Positions 12,659-15,029 of a DNA stretch of 15,029 bases are shown piece after piece (position 1 is the first letter of the stretch; every line of letters starts with the position of its first letter). This DNA comes from Devosia sp. (GTDB lineage Bacteria; Pseudomonadota; Alphaproteobacteria; Rhizobiales; Devosiaceae), in contig JANXSI010000111.1 of the NCBI GenBank assembly GCA_025352765.1, positions 1 to 15,029 of the forward strand. The letters run 5' to 3'. Both the position numbers and the translations under genes were made by a program. Below the pieces are notes generated by a model. That model was not told the origin of the DNA and made no database searches. It worked only from the letters and a program-made list of their open reading frames with translations.

Positions 12659-13261
12659 ATGCATAATTTTTCGATCAATGGGATTATTGTCGGGGCGAGC
12701 AGCGTTACGGCCGGTCCGCACCGACGGACCTCTCGGTATCTTGCCCGGACGGCCGCCGCACTTGCCGGCGCCCTGGCGCTGTCGCTGCTCGCGGGAGGCG
12801 CTATGGCCCATTCGGGCGGAGCGATGGTGATGGGCGACAATCCGCTGGCGGACTCGGTCCGCGAGGCGAATGCGCGCTTTGCCGATGTCGAGGTGGCCAA
12901 ATCCGAGGGCTACGCGCCGATCCCCTGCGTGTCGGGCATCGATGGCGGCGCGATGGGCATCCACTACGTCAACGGCGACCTGATCAAGGACGAGAAGGTC
13001 GATATCGCGCACCCCGAAGCGGTGATGTACGAGCCCGGCCCCGACGGCAAGATGACGCTGATCGCCGTCGAATACATCACGCCCAAGGGCCCGGCGGAGC
13101 TGGGCGGGCATCTGTTCAGCTTCACCAACGCGCCTAACCGCTACGGCCTTCCAGCCTTCTACGAACTGCATGTGTGGGCCTTCAAGCAGAACCCGACCGG
13201 CGCCTTCGCCGACATGAACCCCGACGTTTCGTGCGACGCCGCACCGATGCCGGGCAAGTAA
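12659..13261 (+). CDS. Secreted protein of unknown function (200 aa)
   Basis: The protein has an export signal: a basic segment HRRTSRYLAR at 21-30, a hydrophobic core, and a cleavage site AMA-HS after residue 50. The extra ~20 residues before the basic segment are unusual and may mean that translation starts later. The ATG at 12659 is nonetheless supported by GAGG 5 nt upstream. The predicted mature part is ~150 aa and holds exactly two cysteines, C90 (YAPIPCVSGIDGG) and C192 (NPDVSCDAA), which could form a disulfide in the periplasm. Several His/Met positions (H51, M56, M58, H102, H118, H151, H171) would allow metal binding. The core (GAMGIHYVNGDLI, AVMYEPGPDG, FYELHVWAFKQNPTGAF) looks like a compact conserved domain, but I cannot name the family. 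It is followed 31 bp later by the DUF4242 gene, probably in one operon divergent from the AraC regulator. Confidence 0.82.
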   Translation: MHNFSINGIIVGASSVTAGPHRRTSRYLARTAAALAGALALSLLAGGAMAHSGGAMVMGDNPLADSVREANARFADVEVAKSEGYAPIPCVSGIDGGAMGIHYVNGDLIKDEKVDIAHPEAVMYEPGPDGKMTLIAVEYITPKGPAELGGHLFSFTNAPNRYGLPAFYELHVWAFKQNPTGAFADMNPDVSCDAAPMPGK

Positions 13262-13292
13262 GCCTCCGCAAACTTCAACCAGGACAAATGAC

Positions 13293-13565
13293 ATGAAACG
13301 CTATGTGATCGAACGCGAGGTGCCGGGGTTCGGCGCCAATGACGACGCCGGCTTCTGCAATGCCGCCAAGGTCTCCAACTCGGCGCTCTCCAAGCTCGCG
13401 CCCAAGGTGCAGTGGGAACATTCCTACGTCGTCGGCAACGGCACGGTGTGCATCTACCTCGCCGAAAGCGAGGACGCTATCCGCGAGCATGCGCGGCTCA
13501 GCGGCTTTCCAGCCAACAAGATCACCGAAGTGGTGCGCATGATCGACCCCACGACGGCGAAGTAG
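13293..13565 (+). CDS. DUF4242 domain protein (90 aa)
   Basis: This 90-aa cytoplasmic protein consists of a single DUF4242 domain. The family features are YVIEREVPGFG at the N terminus, VQWEHSYVVGNGTVCIYLAESEDAIREHARLSGFPANKI in the middle, and the end VRMIDPTTAK. The fold is a ferredoxin-like alpha/beta dimer. The Streptomyces relative SCO4226 is described as a nickel-binding protein, so a metal-related role is possible. Candidate ligands here are W41-H43, C53 and H66. A GGA lies ~8 nt before the ATG. It sits in the same orientation, 31 bp after the secreted protein gene, and is followed by stable hairpins, so it probably ends that two-gene operon. The family call is strong; function is unknown. 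Confidence 0.87.
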   Translation: MKRYVIEREVPGFGANDDAGFCNAAKVSNSALSKLAPKVQWEHSYVVGNGTVCIYLAESEDAIREHARLSGFPANKITEVVRMIDPTTAK

Positions 13566-13632
13566 ACTCCGGGGGCTTTCCCCGGGGTGAAGCGCGAACC
13601 GCCCCTTTCCCGACTCCGGGGAGGTTCGCGCT
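13566..13632 (+). terminator. Two stacked hairpins after the DUF4242 gene
   Basis: First hairpin: ACTCCGGGG (13566-13574) with CCCCGGGGT (13580-13588), loop GCTTT, one G-T wobble. Second hairpin: AGCGCGAACC (13591-13600) with GGTTCGCGCT (13623-13632), a perfect 10-bp stem. Its loop contains a further CCCC/GGGG pairing. Neither has a T tract, so termination may be weak or Rho-assisted. They separate the operon from arfB. Confidence 0.55.
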
Positions 13633-13701
13633 GCCTCCGCATGGCCGGCGACCGCAATAGTGGTTGCGGCAGGTGCGGCGACAGTGCTTGAACTGCCGGC
13701 C

Positions 13702-14133
13702 ATGGCCGACCCGCTTTCCATCACCGCCAGTTTGTCGCTCGATCCGGCCGAGATCGAGATCAGCTACATCCGGGCCTCGGGGCCAGGCGGGCAGAATGTC
13801 AACAAGGTGTCGAGCGCGGCGCAGTTGCGCTTCGACCTCCGCCGTTCGCCATCGCTGCCCGATGCGGTGGCGGTGCGGGCGGCCAAGCTCGCGGGATCGC
13901 GGCTCACCCTCGATGGCGTCATCGTCATCACCGCCGACCGACACCGGACTCAGAACCAGAACCGCGAGGACGCGATTGCGCGACTGCTCGAACTGCTGCG
14001 CGCCGCGGCCGTGCCACCCAAGCCGCGACGAGCCACCAAGCCGACGCTCGCCAGCAAGACCCGCCGGCTCGAGGGCAAGACGCAACGCAGCGGCGTCAAG
14101 AAGCTGCGCTCGGGCAAGCCGTCGCTGGACTAG
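13702..14133 (+). CDS. arfB: ArfB (YaeJ), ribosome-rescue peptidyl-tRNA hydrolase
   Basis: This 143-aa protein is of the class I release factor-like family. It rescues ribosomes stalled at the 3' end of mRNA by hydrolysing peptidyl-tRNA. The catalytic GGQ is at residues 29-31 in IRASGPGGQNVNKVSSA. The fold continues with QLRFDLRRSPSLP and DGVIVITADRHRTQNQNREDAIARL. The C-terminal tail (SKTRRLEGKTQRSGVKKLRSGK) is rich in Lys/Arg, as needed to enter the empty mRNA channel. The length is close to E. coli YaeJ (140 aa) and far too short for RF1/RF2. The ATG at 13702 matches family N termini, although no Shine-Dalgarno is evident. The stop codon overlaps that of the convergent DUF1501 gene. Confidence 0.95.
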   Translation: MADPLSITASLSLDPAEIEISYIRASGPGGQNVNKVSSAAQLRFDLRRSPSLPDAVAVRAAKLAGSRLTLDGVIVITADRHRTQNQNREDAIARLLELLRAAAVPPKPRRATKPTLASKTRRLEGKTQRSGVKKLRSGKPSLD

Positions 14134-15029
14134 GCAACCAGCCCGTCGACCGGCTTGATGCCGAGGCTGTCGGGGAACACCTTCGTCGAGAGGTCGCGTT
14201 CGGCGATGCCGAGGTGATCGCGGAGGGCGCCCTTGAGCACGGCGCGCAGATCCATCGACGGATAGAGGTCGCGATCCTCGAACAGCTTGCCTTGGCCGAG
14301 GCCGGGCCAGTCGGCAAGGACGCGCCCGCCCTTGACGGCGCCGCCCAGCAGGAACGCGGTGGTCGCGGTGCCGTGGTCGGTGCCTTCGTTGCCGTTGATG
14401 CGGGCGGTGCGGCCGAACTCGGTCATCACCACGATCACGGTATCGTCCCAGACCGGCGCCATGGTGGTGGCGAGCGCATCGAGCGCCCCGTCGAGGGCGC
14501 CGAGCAGTCCGGCGAGACGGCCCTCCCCCGCACCTTCGTTGGTATGGGTGTCCCAGCCGTCATAGCTGAGGGCGGCGAGGCGCGGGCCGCCCTCGTCGAC
14601 GAGAAGCTTTGCGGCGCCAGCGGCGAGTTCGCGGAACGAGGCGGCGATGCCGGCGGCGGTCTTGGTGGGGTCGGTGCCCGCCAGCATGTCGGTCTGGATG
14701 CCGGCGCCCAGCGCCTTGGCCATGGCCGGATCCTCGGCGGCATAGAGATCGATCAGCCGGGCGGCCGTATCGGAACTGGCGGATTTGAGCTCGGGCGGCG
14801 TCCAGGTCAACGTCGGGGCGTCACCGCGCAGGATCAACGGCACGGTGGGCATCGCCGCAAGACCCGAGACGGGCGCCACACGCTCGCCGGCCGGAATGGC
14901 AGAGGCGGCGCGATTGAGCCAACCGGAGCGGCTGAGGCGCGGTCCGACATCGCCCGATTCGAGCACATCCTGACCGTCAAAATGCGAGCGGTCGCGATAG
15001 CCGGTGGCGACGGCATGAACGACGAGCGC
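14130..15029 (-). CDS. DUF1501 domain-containing protein, C-terminal part
   Basis: The frame is open to the right edge, so the N terminus (usually with a Tat signal) is missing; about 299 codons are visible. The sequence enters with ALVVHAVATGYRDRSHFDGQ, a DUF1501 hallmark. It continues with PRLAALSYDGWDTHTN and DDTVIVVMTEFGRTARINGN, followed by GTDHGTATTAFLLGG. These His/Asp/Thr motifs place it in the sulfatase/alkaline-phosphatase-like fold. Members are thought to be secreted and are often paired with a DUF1800 gene; their substrate is not established. The end, STKVFPDSLGIKPVDGL, is typical, so the C terminus is complete. It converges on arfB, with the two stop codons overlapping. Confidence 0.93.
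   Translation of the reverse strand, partial: ALVVHAVATGYRDRSHFDGQDVLESGDVGPRLSRSGWLNRAASAIPAGERVAPVSGLAAMPTVPLILRGDAPTLTWTPPELKSASSDTAARLIDLYAAEDPAMAKALGAGIQTDMLAGTDPTKTAAGIAASFRELAAGAAKLLVDEGGPRLAALSYDGWDTHTNEGAGEGRLAGLLGALDGALDALATTMAPVWDDTVIVVMTEFGRTARINGNEGTDHGTATTAFLLGGAVKGGRVLADWPGLGQGKLFEDRDLYPSMDLRAVLKGALRDHLGIAERDLSTKVFPDSLGIKPVDGLVA

Noticed and set aside
1..15029. tRNA, rRNA, insertion sequence or prophage genes
   Set aside because: No cloverleaf, rRNA stretch, transposase, integrase or phage structural motif was seen by eye on either strand.

Overview
The window is high-GC, gene-dense DNA with short intergenic gaps. It looks like a chromosomal segment of a Hyphomicrobiales-type alphaproteobacterium, possibly Devosia or a relative. 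That placement rests on the gene families (DUF1045-phnM-phnN, CASTOR/POLLUX-like channel, DUF1501, DUF4242), the high GC content and the interspersed palindromic repeats. It was not tested by any search. I see no rRNA, tRNA, CRISPR array, insertion sequence or prophage gene.

Layout. At the left edge is the start of a glycerate 2-kinase gene on the minus strand. It is divergent from a tight three-gene phosphonate operon: a DUF1045 2H-phosphoesterase, phnM and phnN. The two internal junctions overlap by 4 and 1 nt, and a Pho-box-like direct repeat lies in front. Next come three small plus-strand genes: a 49-aa membrane-anchored peptide, a 76-aa protein overlapping it by 8 nt, and a 114-aa single-pass protein with a Ser/Ala/Pro/Met tandem-repeat tail ending in a strong terminator. 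A 71-aa conserved-looking gene converges from the minus strand, with a 19-bp palindrome at its start codon. A 370-bp gap of lower coding density separates it from metY (O-acetylhomoserine sulfhydrylase, minus strand).

A lacI-family regulator diverges from metY, and a perfect LacI/GalR-type operator lies between them. It is followed by a convergent CASTOR/POLLUX-type channel with two RCK regions, a small lytic-transglycosylase lipoprotein, aqpZ and a CDF zinc/cobalt exporter with a His-rich N terminus. Two families of inverted repeat elements sit between these genes.

The right part holds an AraC regulator divergent from a secreted protein of unknown function plus a DUF4242 protein. This is a plausible uncharacterised regulated module. 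ArfB (ribosome rescue) and the C-terminal part of a DUF1501 protein follow, converging so closely that their stop codons overlap.

The most promising items are the phn-linked DUF1045 enzyme with its candidate Pho box, the AraC/secreted/DUF4242 module, the LacI operator and the small-ORF cluster at 2.6-4.0 kb. No clearly new multi-gene defence or mobile system is visible.
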